Assembly: GCF_014349155.1 (NCBI RefSeq)
Contig: NZ_JACSIT010000061.1
Span: 1 to 64,000 of the forward strand
Origin: Neolewinella lacunae
GTDB taxonomy: Bacteria > Bacteroidota > Bacteroidia > Chitinophagales > Saprospiraceae
Direction of reading: 5' to 3'
DNA: 64,000 nucleotides
Part shown: positions 37,141 to 47,200 of the stretch, piece by piece
Layout of the letters: each line of letters opens with the position of its first letter
Position numbering within the stretch: position 1 is the first letter of the stretch
Notes under the pieces: model-generated
What the model was told of the DNA's origin: nothing
The model's database searches: none
The model's input: the letters and a program-made list of their open reading frames with translations, nothing else
Position numbers and translations under genes: made by a program

Positions 37141-37158
37141 GCACCTGCGGCCGCGCCC
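37141..37158 (+). repeat. Dispersed 20-bp repeat, copy 10
   Basis: GCACCTGCGGCCGCGCCC, the exact core, in the only sizeable gap of the eCIS operon. Confidence 0.9.
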
Positions 37159-37186
37159 TTTGTCTTACCAACCTCATTTCACCGTC

Positions 37187-37366
37187 ATGCCGGTCACCAT
37201 CAAAGAATTCATCATCACCGTTAAAACCGACCAAAAGGCGCAGGCTCCCGTGACGCAGGCGCGGCCCGAGGAACGGCAGCGCATCCAGGAAAACGGCCAG
37301 GACGCCCTGGTGCGGGAGTGCGTAGAGCAGACGCTGCGAATCATGAGAAACAAACAGGAGCGGTGA
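37187..37366 (+). CDS. DUF5908 small eCIS protein (Pvc6 position)
   Basis: 59 residues from the ATG at 37187 (MPVTIKEFIITVKTDQKAQA). The I-K-E-x-x-I-x-V start and a C-terminal helix ending CVEQTLRIMRNKQER match the small DUF5908 family found in bacteroidete eCIS loci between the tube and LysM genes. Likely a baseplate-tube adaptor or chaperone; role not established. It is shorter than most annotations would call but has a proper start and position. Confidence 0.75.
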   Translation: MPVTIKEFIITVKTDQKAQAPVTQARPEERQRIQENGQDALVRECVEQTLRIMRNKQER

Positions 37367-37418
37367 GTACGCCGCCCCGAAAACCTCCCTTAACCACCTG
37401 CTAAACAGCCTCATCCCC

Positions 37419-38099
37419 ATGCTCGGTCCACTGGAAAAAATGAAAATCCTGGCGTTTACGGACAGCGAATACACGCGGCCCGCCACGGTACCGGCCTTCC
37501 CCGTGCTGGTCAATCCGGAGAGCTACGCGATGGACCACGCCATTGAGTACAACACGGAAACAGCGACGGGCAGTACGGGCAGCGAAGCGGCCTTTGTACG
37601 CAAAAACCCGGAAGTATTCAGTTGCGAGCTGCACTTCGACAACACGGGCATCCTGGACGGTCTTCCTCGTCCGGATGTCCACGTCGAGCTCGAAGCGTTC
37701 AAAGCCTTTTTGCTGGACGTAGAGAGCGAGACCCACGAGCCGCGGCACTTTATGATCATCTGGGGCAAGATGATTTTCAAGGGCCGGGTAACGGCGATGA
37801 ACATCAAATACAAGCTTTTTGCCGCCGACGGCACCCCGATCCGGGCGACGGTGGAGCTGGCTTTCAAGGGAAGTTTCAGCGACTTGCTGCGGCTGGCGAT
37901 TGACAATTTGCTTTCGCCCGACCTGACCCACCTACGGGTCATTCGGGCCGGCGACACCCTGGCCAACCTCTGCCAGGAAATCTACGGCGACACCAGCCAA
38001 CTGATGGCCGTGGCCAGGGCCAATGGGCTGAGCAGTTTCCGCTCCCTTGCCGTCGGCAGCCAACTGGCCTTTCCACCCCTCCAAACCCGTAAAGTATGA
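37419..38099 (+). CDS. LysM-containing tube-associated protein (Pvc7-like)
   Basis: 226 residues. The N-terminal half (about 10-165) is the eCIS tube-protein domain: MKILAFTDSEYTRPATVPAFPVLVNPESYAMDH, FSCELHFDNTGILD, and MIFKGRVTAMNIKYKLFAADGTPIRATVELAFKGSF. The C-terminal LysM domain (about 173-222) reads LRVIRAGDTLANLCQEIYGDTSQLMAVARANGLSSFRSLAVGSQL. In the PVC machine this protein joins tube and spike and is called Pvc7. Its stop overlaps the next start by four bases (ATGA). Confidence 0.92.
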   Translation: MLGPLEKMKILAFTDSEYTRPATVPAFPVLVNPESYAMDHAIEYNTETATGSTGSEAAFVRKNPEVFSCELHFDNTGILDGLPRPDVHVELEAFKAFLLDVESETHEPRHFMIIWGKMIFKGRVTAMNIKYKLFAADGTPIRATVELAFKGSFSDLLRLAIDNLLSPDLTHLRVIRAGDTLANLCQEIYGDTSQLMAVARANGLSSFRSLAVGSQLAFPPLQTRKV

Positions 38100-39823
38100 G
38101 TGCGCCCCCTTCCAGAATCATCCCGACTTCGGCCGCGCCCACGGTGGCGACCTACACCATTAAGAGTGAAGGCAACGCCGTTGGTCCGGAGTTGACCCTG
38201 CTCTCCATTGTGGTGGACCAGGAAGTCAACCGAATCCCCGTGGCCACGCTCATCATCCGCGACGGGGCGGTGCAGGAACAAACTTTCCGCATCAGCGAAG
38301 GGGAAGCCTTTGCACCGGGTAAAAAGATCAGCGTTGAGGCCGGGTACCGCGCCGTCAACGCCCCAATTTTCAGCGGGGAGGTGGTCAGCCAGCAAATCCG
38401 CATCCGCGAGCAGCGCTCCTTGCTCATCGTCACCGTCAAAGACCCCGCCTACCGCCTGACGATGGGCCGCAAGAGCCGCTACTTCAGCGACCAGACCGAC
38501 TCGGACGCCTGGGAAAGCATCATCAACGGCGCGGGATTGCAGGTTGACGGGGAAAGTACGACGGCGGTAATTCCCGAACTGACCCAGTACCGCAGCAGCG
38601 ACTGGGACTTCATCATGAGCCGGGTGGAAGCCAATGGCCTGGTGTGCATCACCCGGGACGGCAGTCTGCGGATTGCGGCCCCGGCTACGGGCCCCACGGG
38701 CGTCCTCAAGTTGGAATACGGGGCCAACCTGCTCAACTTCGACGCGGAGCTCGACACCCGCACCCAGTACGCCGAAGCCGAGGCCCGGGCCTGGTCTCCC
38801 GCCAACGCCGAAACCATCACCGAAAGCGCCCCGCCTTCTGCCGCCGGGCCGGGAAATGCCTACAGCACCGATGCCCTGGCTGATCTCCACGGTCGGGGTC
38901 CGTTGACCGAATGCCACGGCGGCGCACTGGAAGCCTCCGAACTGAGTACGTGGGCGGGGGTACTGGCCCGCCGCAGCCAGCTGGCCCGTGTCCGCGCCAC
39001 TGCCGAATTCCAGGGAACCAGCGAAGTGAGCGTAGGCGATACAGTAGAGCTGGCGGGCCTGGGCGAGGTTTTCAACGGGCTGATTTACGTCAGCGGCATC
39101 CGCCACGAAATTGCCGATGGTCAGTGGCGGACGAGTGCGCAGCTGGGCCTGGACCCCGAGTGGTTTACCGGGCGGTTTGCGGTGAGTGCGCCACCGGCGG
39201 CGGGGCTGTTGCCGGCGGTGAGTGGCCTCCAGATTGCCACCGTGGTGCAGATGCACGATGACCCGGCGGGCGAGGAGCGCATCCTGGTAAAAATCCCCGC
39301 CCTCCAGCCCGAGGGAGAAGGCAATTGGGCCCGCCTGGCCAGCACGGTGGGCGGCAACGCAGCGGGGATGATCTTCCGGCCTTCCGTAGGGGAAGAGGTG
39401 CTGGTGGGTTTTTTGGACGACGATCCGCGTCATCCCATCATCCTGGCCGGGCTCCACAGCTCTGCGCAGCCCTCTCCCCTGCCGCCGGAAGAAGACAACT
39501 ACCGGGCCGGCTACGTCAGCCGGGCCGGCAACAAGCTGGTGGTAGACGACGAAGAAAACGCCATCACACTGGAAACTGAGGCGGGCGATAGCCTGGCCCT
39601 GTTGGGCAAAGACGGCAAGATTGTCTTGCAAGACCAGCACGGCAACGCCATCACCTTCTCCTCCGCCGGCATCGAGATCAACAGCGCCAGCGACCTGGTG
39701 CTGAAAGCCAGCAACGGCATCACGGCGGAGGGTACCACGGTGGAGATCAACGCCTCGGCCAACGGCAAATTCGAAGCCGGCGCCACCCTAACCCTCAAAG
39801 GATCACTCGTACAAATCAACTAA
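38096..39823 (+). CDS. VgrG-like spike protein (Pvc8 type)
   Basis: 575 residues. Two parts: an N-terminal gp27-like domain about 1-370 (IVVDQEVNRIPVATLIIRDG, YRLTMGRKSRYFSDQTDSDAWESII) and a C-terminal gp5-OB plus helix region from about 375: IATVVQMHDDPAGEERILVKIPALQPEGEGNWARL, GNAAGMIFRPSVGEEVLVGFLDDDPRHPIIL, followed by repeated beta-helix strands (LALLGKDGKIVLQDQHGNAITF). It trimerises to form the spike at the tube tip and carries the PAAR protein encoded next. The overlap ATGA with the preceding gene shows coupling. Confidence 0.93.
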   Translation: MSAPPSRIIPTSAAPTVATYTIKSEGNAVGPELTLLSIVVDQEVNRIPVATLIIRDGAVQEQTFRISEGEAFAPGKKISVEAGYRAVNAPIFSGEVVSQQIRIREQRSLLIVTVKDPAYRLTMGRKSRYFSDQTDSDAWESIINGAGLQVDGESTTAVIPELTQYRSSDWDFIMSRVEANGLVCITRDGSLRIAAPATGPTGVLKLEYGANLLNFDAELDTRTQYAEAEARAWSPANAETITESAPPSAAGPGNAYSTDALADLHGRGPLTECHGGALEASELSTWAGVLARRSQLARVRATAEFQGTSEVSVGDTVELAGLGEVFNGLIYVSGIRHEIADGQWRTSAQLGLDPEWFTGRFAVSAPPAAGLLPAVSGLQIATVVQMHDDPAGEERILVKIPALQPEGEGNWARLASTVGGNAAGMIFRPSVGEEVLVGFLDDDPRHPIILAGLHSSAQPSPLPPEEDNYRAGYVSRAGNKLVVDDEENAITLETEAGDSLALLGKDGKIVLQDQHGNAITFSSAGIEINSASDLVLKASNGITAEGTTVEINASANGKFEAGATLTLKGSLVQIN

Positions 39824-39826
39824 GCC

Positions 39827-40123
39827 ATGCCCCCCGCCGCCAGAATCGGAGATTTCCACACCTGCCCCCTGCAGACGCCGGGTACGCCGCCCGTTCCCCA
39901 CGTTGGCGGGCCGGTCATCGGGCCGGGGGTGGCGACCGTCCTGATCGGCGGAATGCCCGCCGCCGTGGTGGGCGATTCCCTCACCTGCGTAGGGCCACCC
40001 GACAGCATCATTGCGGGCTCCGGCAGCGTCCTCATCGGCGGAATGCCCGCCGCCCGGCAGGGGGACAGCACCGCCCACGGCGGCAGCATTGCCGTGGGTT
40101 TTACTACCGTCCTCATCAACTAA
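39827..40123 (+). CDS. PAAR-domain spike tip
   Basis: 98 residues. PAAR motifs: MPPAARIGDFHTCP, then two copies of VLIGGMPAAVVGDSLTCVG and VLIGGMPAARQGDSTAHGG. PAAR proteins bind a metal with His/Cys (HTCP, THG type) and cap the VgrG trimer as a sharp point. No extension is present, so it carries no fused effector. Encoded 3 bases after the spike gene. Confidence 0.94.
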   Translation: MPPAARIGDFHTCPLQTPGTPPVPHVGGPVIGPGVATVLIGGMPAAVVGDSLTCVGPPDSIIAGSGSVLIGGMPAARQGDSTAHGGSIAVGFTTVLIN

Positions 40124-40129
40124 ACAACC

Positions 40130-40543
40130 ATGGAAAAAGCATTTCTCGGCATCGGTTGGAGTTTTCCGCCCGCCTTCCCGCGGGAAAGCGGAACGGTTGC
40201 TTTAAGTGCCGGCACCCAGGACATTGAGGAGAGCCTCCGCATCCTCATCGGTACACTACCCGGCGAACGGGTGATGCTGCCCGAGTACGGGGCCTCCGTG
40301 CGCGACCTTCTTTTCGAGAGCATGGACACGGGTACGCAGACCCTGCTTTTTGACCGGATGAAGACGGCTATTCTTCGCTTTGAACCCCGCATCGAGGTGC
40401 TGGAACTCAGCCTGGACAACCGCTTTTTGACGGAGGGCCGTATCGAGTTGCGCCTGGATTACCGCGTGCGGGCGACGAACTCCCGCTTCAATTTCGTCTA
40501 TCCCTTCTACCTCGCTGAAGGCAGCCAGGTCGAAACACCCTAA
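40130..40543 (+). CDS. Baseplate wedge protein GPW/gp25
   Basis: 137 residues with the gp25 signature: GTQDIEESLRILIGTLPGERVMLPEYGASVRDLLFE and MKTAILRFEPRIEVLELSLD. The gp25 core (EPR motif in FEPRIEV) anchors the baseplate to the first sheath layer and starts sheath polymerisation. Sits between PAAR and the large baseplate gene, as Pvc9 does. 8 bases to the next gene. Confidence 0.95.
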   Translation: MEKAFLGIGWSFPPAFPRESGTVALSAGTQDIEESLRILIGTLPGERVMLPEYGASVRDLLFESMDTGTQTLLFDRMKTAILRFEPRIEVLELSLDNRFLTEGRIELRLDYRVRATNSRFNFVYPFYLAEGSQVETP

Positions 40544-40551
40544 TCTCCGCC

Positions 40552-43500
40552 ATGCCCACTACGCCCACCGCTCAAGTCCGTAACCCCCACCCCGTTCCCG
40601 CCGACGGTGCCTTCCAGCTCGACCGGCTGCCCGCCGCGCTGCAAAGCACCTACGTGGGGGTAGACGAAATGAGCACGGAAGCCTGGGTGGATTACGTCGC
40701 CCGGCTGGCGGAACTCGTTACTTACTTCGACGAGACCGAGGCCGCCCGGGGCAATTGGCTGCCTTTCTACAACAGCCAGCCGGCGGCCCTCGTGGCGCGC
40801 ATCCTCAGCTGGCCGCTGGAGCTGCTGGCCGAACGCATCAGTGCGCACCGGGAAACCATTGAGGACAATGACCTGGCGGACCCCGAGGGCGAGCGCCGGC
40901 AGCTCCTCGCCAGCCTGTTCGACCTCGTCGGCACCATCGCGATTCAGCTGGACGGGGTGGTCCGGGCATTGCCGGTCAACTCCCCCTTGCACCTGCGCGC
41001 CGGCGCCCTCATCCGCCACCGTTTGGCACCGGACCTGGCCCGCTGGATGGCCTACCACAAAGCTGCGGCGGCGGGGGGACTGCTGGATGACAACCGCGAT
41101 TTGCTGGCCCCGGATCTGGTGGGCCAACACCCGCTGGGTGGCCCCAGCCAGCGCCTCCAGGACCTGATTGACGGTACGCTGAGCCTCTCCACTTACTGGA
41201 GCGAGGGCGAAGACTGGGGCGCGTACGCAGGTGCAGTGAACGCCCAAACGGCCGTGTACGGTACGGATACGCCGGGGACGGACCCCGCCCGGGAGATCGT
41301 CCACGCCGCTGGCCACACCTTTTTCCACGGCATCTACGAGGGTTTCGTCAGTGCGCTGCTGCACCTGCGCCAGCAGGCCCAGACCGAATGGGAACGTCTG
41401 CTGCAAAGCCCCGATCACGCCCCCCACCTGGCCTTGCTGCTGGCCTTTCTGGAAGTCAGACGCCGGCAGCAAAGCATGCTTAATGCACTGACGGACCGTC
41501 ATCTGGACTTCTACTACCGCCGGGTGCTGCGCCTGGCTCCGGGGGCGGCAGCCGCTCCGCAGGCATTCCTCCACCTGGAGGCGCGCAACGGCGTGACGGC
41601 AGCGTACCTGCCCGCCGGCACCGTCTTCCGCGGCGGTAAAGACGAAGCGACCAAACGGGAGCGCCGCTTTCTGAGCAAGGCTCCCGTCAGCGTTTCCACC
41701 GCCCGGATTGCGGAAATGCGCGCCATCTTCAAGGTGGCCCAAAACCCCGCCATCTTTGCCTTCCCCGGCGAAAACCGGCCGGTATTTGCCCCGGCCGACG
41801 GCGGGCGCCTCTACGCCGCCACCGTAGTGAACAGCACTGACGGACTGGGCGAAGCGCTTCCCGAGGGCAGCGAAAGTTGGCACCCCTTTGGTTACCGCGC
41901 TCCGTCGGGAACCCAACTGACGGCGGGAATGCCTACTGCCCGGCAGGGACTGGCCATCAGCAGCCACTACCTCTACCTGGCCGAAGGGACGCGGACGGTG
42001 CGCCTGACGATGAATGGTACAGGCGTTGCGGCCCTGGTGGGCAAGACCTTCAACGTGGCCCTGAGCACCGAAGAAGGCTGGTGGGAAAGCACCGCAACGG
42101 TGGCCGCCGGGCGGGTGCTCACCATTTCCCTGAGCCCCAACGACCCGGCCATCACGGCCTACAACGAAGAAGTCCATGCACTGGGCCTGGACGTTCGCCA
42201 CCCCGTTTTGCAACTCACCCTACGGCAAGTGCCGGGGGTGGCCTACGACTACCAGGCACTGCGGGGAGTAGAACTCAGCCAGATTAATTTGTTCGTAGCC
42301 GTCAGCGGCGCGAAACAGTTGCAGCTAAGTGGTCCGACGGGGCCGCTGGATCCTGCCAAGAGCTTTTATCCCTTCGGTGCGGCACCCAGCGGCCAGGAAG
42401 TCCTCACGATCGGCCACCCGGAATCATTCCAGAAAGCCGCCAACATTGACGTGAAATACGGCTGGAAAAACTCCGTCCCCAGTTCTGCCCCCACCATGCG
42501 GGTGGAGATACTGACGAATGGCAGTTGGGTGCGCCACGACAACTACAACGAAGTCATCAGCGGCTACCAAACCAACAACCGTGCCTTCACCGTGGGGGCG
42601 GGCAGTACATTGCCGGCCGGGGGGGACGGCAGCCCAGGGTTTTCGGCGGCGGCCAGCCGGGGGTTTGTCCGTTTTAAATTGCAGGGGGACTTTGGGCACC
42701 GGGCCTATCCGGGCGCCCTGGCCAGGGCTTTGGCCATAGGGGGAACGAATCCCATCCTCCCCGCCCTGCCCTTCGACCCCGAGCTGGACTACCTGACGCT
42801 GGACTACGATGCCAGCATCAACCTGGGGACCAGCGCGGTGAACGACACGGACGATACCCAGATCCACCACCTCCTGCCCTTCGGAACTGCCCTGCCGGAG
42901 GTGAGGTACGGCCGCTTTCCGCTGCTGGCCGAGGTATTGCCCCAGACGGAGCCGACCATGGACGCCGGCGCGCTCTACCTCGGCATCGAAGCCTGGGTTC
43001 CGGGGAGCCAACTGAGTTTACTGGTGGTGGTGGACGAAGGCTCCGCCGACCCCTTACTCGAAAAACCCGCCGAACACCTGACCTGGGAATACCTGCACGA
43101 CAACCGCTGGACGGCTTTCCCGGCCGATAAACTTCAGGACGATACCGATGCGCTGCTGCGGTCGGGCTTGGTCCGGCTGGACCTCCCGGCGGGCACCCGA
43201 GCCCGCAACCGCCGTTTCGGCGACGAACTCCTCTGGCTCCGTATCCGGGCCGGCAAGCACACCGATGCGGTTAACTACCTGCGTGGGGTGCACGCCCACG
43301 GAGTGCAAGTAGGCCAGGAGCTGGCGGCAGCTGACACCGTGAACCTCAGTCCTTTACCCCCGGCGACCATCACGAAGCTGCTGCTCCCCGCGCCGGGCAT
43401 TAAGAAAATTACGCAGGCTTACCCCAGTTTCGGGGGACGACCGACGGAGGCGCGCAATGCTTACTTCACCCGACAAAGCGAAAGACTGCGGCACAAAGAC

Positions 43501-44211
43501 CGGAGCATTACGGAGTGGGACTATGAACATCTGGTACTGGAGGCCTTCCCGGCCGTCGACCGCGTCATTTGTCTCCAGCACCTGGAATTTGCGCCGGGGG
43601 CGACTACGGGCACTTACACCTACCACGAATTGCGGGCCGGGCACGTCACGATCCTCCCCCTGGGCCAGGGCAGTGGCTCGCGGGCCAACTTGTTGCGTCC
43701 CTACGTGAGCCTTACCACGCGGGAAGACATCGCCAATTTCCTGCGGGCGCGGATGAGTTGCCACGCTACGCTGCACGTCAGGAACCCCTTGTTTGAGGAA
43801 GTACGGGTGGTGGCCGACGTCCGTTTCCGCGCGGGCACCGACGAAGCCTGGGCCCTCCGGCAGATCGACACCGACCTGATTGGCCACCTTTCCCCCTGGG
43901 CCAGTGAAGGCCTGGGCGACCTCAACCTGGCCGCCGAGATCCACCGCTCCGTCGTGCTGAACTTCCTGGAGGAACTCGACTACGTCGACTACGTAAAAAA
44001 CCTGAGCCTGCGCCACCTCGCCGATGCTGCGCAGAACGGGCAGGAACGCCTGAAGCCAACCAAGCTGGTAGCCGTGCTCGTGGCCGCCACCCACCACCTG
44101 ATTACGCCCTTGCCCGCGCCGCCCGCAGTGGTGATTGGGGAGGTGTGCAACAATACCCACCGCAGTCACCGGGGCCGCAACCGGATCACCATTGAAAACC
44201 CCATTGCCTGA
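40552..44211 (+). CDS. Large baseplate protein 1 (gp6/baseplate J-like, Pvc11 type)
   Basis: 1219 residues. N-terminal region (MPTTPTAQVRNPHPVPADGAFQLDRLPAALQST) is specific to these loci; the C-terminal third is baseplate J-like, seen in NAYFTRQSERLRHKDRSITEWDYEHLVLEAFPAVDRVICL, VSLTTREDIANFLRARMSCHATLHVRNPLFEEVRVVADVRF and SEGLGDLNLAAEIHRSVVLNFLEELDYVDYV. It should form the baseplate wedge that holds sheath and fibres. Large internal regions are unrecognised. Its stop overlaps the next start (TGATG). Confidence 0.85.
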   Translation: MPTTPTAQVRNPHPVPADGAFQLDRLPAALQSTYVGVDEMSTEAWVDYVARLAELVTYFDETEAARGNWLPFYNSQPAALVARILSWPLELLAERISAHRETIEDNDLADPEGERRQLLASLFDLVGTIAIQLDGVVRALPVNSPLHLRAGALIRHRLAPDLARWMAYHKAAAAGGLLDDNRDLLAPDLVGQHPLGGPSQRLQDLIDGTLSLSTYWSEGEDWGAYAGAVNAQTAVYGTDTPGTDPAREIVHAAGHTFFHGIYEGFVSALLHLRQQAQTEWERLLQSPDHAPHLALLLAFLEVRRRQQSMLNALTDRHLDFYYRRVLRLAPGAAAAPQAFLHLEARNGVTAAYLPAGTVFRGGKDEATKRERRFLSKAPVSVSTARIAEMRAIFKVAQNPAIFAFPGENRPVFAPADGGRLYAATVVNSTDGLGEALPEGSESWHPFGYRAPSGTQLTAGMPTARQGLAISSHYLYLAEGTRTVRLTMNGTGVAALVGKTFNVALSTEEGWWESTATVAAGRVLTISLSPNDPAITAYNEEVHALGLDVRHPVLQLTLRQVPGVAYDYQALRGVELSQINLFVAVSGAKQLQLSGPTGPLDPAKSFYPFGAAPSGQEVLTIGHPESFQKAANIDVKYGWKNSVPSSAPTMRVEILTNGSWVRHDNYNEVISGYQTNNRAFTVGAGSTLPAGGDGSPGFSAAASRGFVRFKLQGDFGHRAYPGALARALAIGGTNPILPALPFDPELDYLTLDYDASINLGTSAVNDTDDTQIHHLLPFGTALPEVRYGRFPLLAEVLPQTEPTMDAGALYLGIEAWVPGSQLSLLVVVDEGSADPLLEKPAEHLTWEYLHDNRWTAFPADKLQDDTDALLRSGLVRLDLPAGTRARNRRFGDELLWLRIRAGKHTDAVNYLRGVHAHGVQVGQELAAADTVNLSPLPPATITKLLLPAPGIKKITQAYPSFGGRPTEARNAYFTRQSERLRHKDRSITEWDYEHLVLEAFPAVDRVICLQHLEFAPGATTGTYTYHELRAGHVTILPLGQGSGSRANLLRPYVSLTTREDIANFLRARMSCHATLHVRNPLFEEVRVVADVRFRAGTDEAWALRQIDTDLIGHLSPWASEGLGDLNLAAEIHRSVVLNFLEELDYVDYVKNLSLRHLADAAQNGQERLKPTKLVAVLVAATHHLITPLPAPPAVVIGEVCNNTHRSHRGRNRITIENPIA
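40989..41008 (+). repeat. Possible long-spacer repeat copy (weak)
   Basis: GCACCTGCGCGCCGGCGCCC has the long-variant layout seen at 33681 and 46503, but it encodes ordinary-looking LHLRAGAL. May be chance. Confidence 0.35.
41216..41235 (-). repeat. Dispersed 20-bp repeat, copy 12 (inside baseplate protein 1)
   Basis: GGGGCGCGTACGCAGGTGCA, one mismatch to the consensus core, encoding WGAYAGAV. Confidence 0.8.
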
Positions 44212-47200
44212 TGCAACCGATCAACCCCGCCATCGCTCCCCACCCGGCCGAAGATTACGCAGGCATGCGCGCCGAGGGTTTTGCCGCCATTGAGCGGCTG
44301 GCTCACCAGCGCTGGACCGACTACAATGCCCACGACCCGGGTATTACCCTGTTGGAAAACCTGTTGTATGCACTGGCCGAAACCGGTTACCGGGGGCAGT
44401 TTGACCTGGCGGATTTGCTTACCGGCCCGGGAGGAGCGATTGATCACCGCCAGCCTTTTTTCACTGCCCGGCGGATCCTGACTGGGGCTCCGCTGACCAA
44501 CGACGATTTCCGGCGGCTCCTCATTGATAGCCTGGGGCTGAGCAATGCCTGGGCCATTTGCAAGCAGTGTGCCTGCGGGCCCCTACTCTTCGCGGAGTGC
44601 AAAGACGGTGAACTCAGCACCGCCCCCCGCTGGCGACTGGCCCTGGATCCCAGCAACCGCCGTGAAGAACACCCCGTGCGCATCCAGGGCTTTACCGACT
44701 TCCTGCTGCAGTTTGCCACCGACCAGGAATACGGCAACCTCAATAGTCACCGCCTGGACGGAACCTTGGTTTATCCACTCCCCGCAGGCGAGTTCCTTTC
44801 CATCCCCGCCGAACTGCGGTTCCCGGATTGGCGACAGCTTTCGGAGTCTGCCTACCGGGAAGTCAGTGCCTCCACCACCGTTTTGGAGGGGCTTACGATT
44901 GAGCGCTTCAGCCGTGACCGTACTTTGTTGGAGCCGGTTGATGCCGATGATTTCCGGCGGGGTGTGCGGGACATTTTCTTTCTGGACGTCACGCTCCGCC
45001 TGCGGACGGGCGACGGGGCCCTGATTCAACTGCTCCTCACGGAGATCACCCTGCGGGTGTGGCTGGGGGCGGAAGACGCGGCCTTGATTGACCCGCCCAC
45101 GCTGGAAGCCCTCCTCGGCCAAAGCGACCTCTTTGCCCGCTACCTTGGCAAACTCCAGCGCCGCGAAGGCATCCTGGCCACGAGCCAGCGTTTACTGCAT
45201 GACAACCGGCGGGTGGGCGAAGACTACTGCCGCGTGGATGGCATCCGCGCGGAAGACGTTGCGGTGTGCGCCGATCTTCACCTGACTCCGGGTGCGGACG
45301 TAGAGCAAACCCTGGCCCTGGTGTACTACACCCTCGAAAGTCTCCTCAATCCCCTGGTGCCCTTCCGCACACTTGCCGAATTGGAAAGTCTGGGCATCCC
45401 GACGGAGGCCATCTTTACGGGGCCGCCCTTGCAGCAGGGCTTTTTGCTGCAGGAAGACCTGGATGCGGCCCAACTGCGGAGCGTCGTTTACGTCAGTGAC
45501 CTCGTCAATGCCCTCATGGACTTGCCGGGTGTGAGCACCCTGGAGGCCCTGCGCTTTACGGTGTACGACGCTGACGGGCGTCCGTTGGCACCCGCTCATC
45601 CGTGGTGCATTCCCGTCAGCCCTGGCCACTATCCGGCGCTGTACCTGGCCGCTTCGCAGGTGATGGTCTACAAAGATGGATTGCCACTCTTGCCCCGGCG
45701 GGCGGAGTTGCGGTCGGTGCTGGCCCAGTTGCGGGCGGCCGACCGGGCAGTGGCTCTGCCGACGGAGCAACTCGACTATCCCGTACCAACGGGTAAGCAC
45801 CGCCCCGCGCCGGAGTACCTGCCGGTTCAGCGGACCTTGCCGACCATTTACGGCCTGAGCGAAGAAGGTTTGGGCGCGGACGCAGGTGCCGGGCGGAGGG
45901 CAAAGGCAAGGCAACTGGCAGGCTACCTCTTTCCCTTCGAGCAGATTGTTGCCACCACGGCCCAACAACTTGCCGGCTTCGGCGACCTCTTCTCCACCGA
46001 TGAGGCCGTTGCGGCGACCTACCCCCACCCCAGCCTGGCGGGGGCGGGCGAGCCGTTGGGGCACCTGGCGGAGTTGCTGACCCCGGCCGCCACGCCCGCC
46101 GCCCTGCGCGATCTGCTGGAACCCGCCGGGCGTTTTGCCGACCGAAGGAACCGCTTCCTCGATCACTTATTGGCCCGCTTCGGGGAGTCCATTGCCAACT
46201 ATTCCCTGCTCATCCACGACCAAAGCACGCGCCGCGCGTACGGTCCGGAGAAACTCATCCAGGACAAGGTGCGCTTCCTTCGCTTTTACCCCGAGATCAG
46301 TGGGCGACGGGGAACGGGCATCAACTACACCCGGGCGGAGGGCGTTTGTGCCTACCGCAACCGTAGCGGCCTGGGGGAAAGGATCCGCCGCCTGCTGGGG
46401 ATGGAGGACGCCCGGGCTTATTTCAGTTTAGAGACGGAACGCATTGAAGGCGGCTGGAAGAGCGGCTTTGTCGTGACGGCCCCGGCTCCCAACCTTTCCA
46501 TGGCACCTGCGCTCCGGCGCCCCAGTGGTGAATCCACGGACCCTCCCGGCATCTACGGCGCGACCGCCGAGGAGGCCGAAGCCCGGGCCTGGGAGGTGGT
46601 GCGCGAGCTCATCGAACTGGCCCCCGACCCCGCCAACTACGCGGGAGATGAACTCCACAACGCCGCCGGGGAAGCCCTGGCGACGCTAGGTGCGGGTGTG
46701 ACGCAGCAGGAGGTGGCCGATTTTTTCTCCGCCGCCCTGGCCCGCGAACGGCTCTACGTGGTGGAGCATATTTTGCTGCGGCCCAAGTTTCCCGGCGATG
46801 CCCTGCTTAGCGTCTGCCTGGCCGAGAACTGTGAACACTGGGGGATGGAAGACCCCTACTCCTTCCGCATCACCTACGTCTTGCCCGCCGACGTGGAACC
46901 CTTCAGCCAGGATATGGAACTGCGGCGCTACGCCGACCGGCTCATCCGCCGCGAAACGCCCGCCCACCTGCTGCCGAAGCTCTGCTGGGTCAGCGATGCC
47001 AAGGCCGAAAGCGAATACTCGCCCGAGGAACTGGCGGAGCTGGCCGAACAGTGTCGCTGCCCCGTCCCCGATGCCCTGGCCCGCCAACTGAGCCGCTTCG
47101 AGGCCGTCTACTGCGCCTACCTGGAGCGGAACAAAGACTTTGCCTGGACGGCCCTGAACGACGAACTGAGCAGTGCGGTGCTGGACCTGCTGCCCCCCGC

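Noticed and set aside
38130-38141. CGGCCGCGCCCA matching half of the dispersed repeat in the VgrG-like gene
   Set aside because: Only the second half matches (12 bases); the first half is GACTT instead of ACCTG. Kept out of the copy list.
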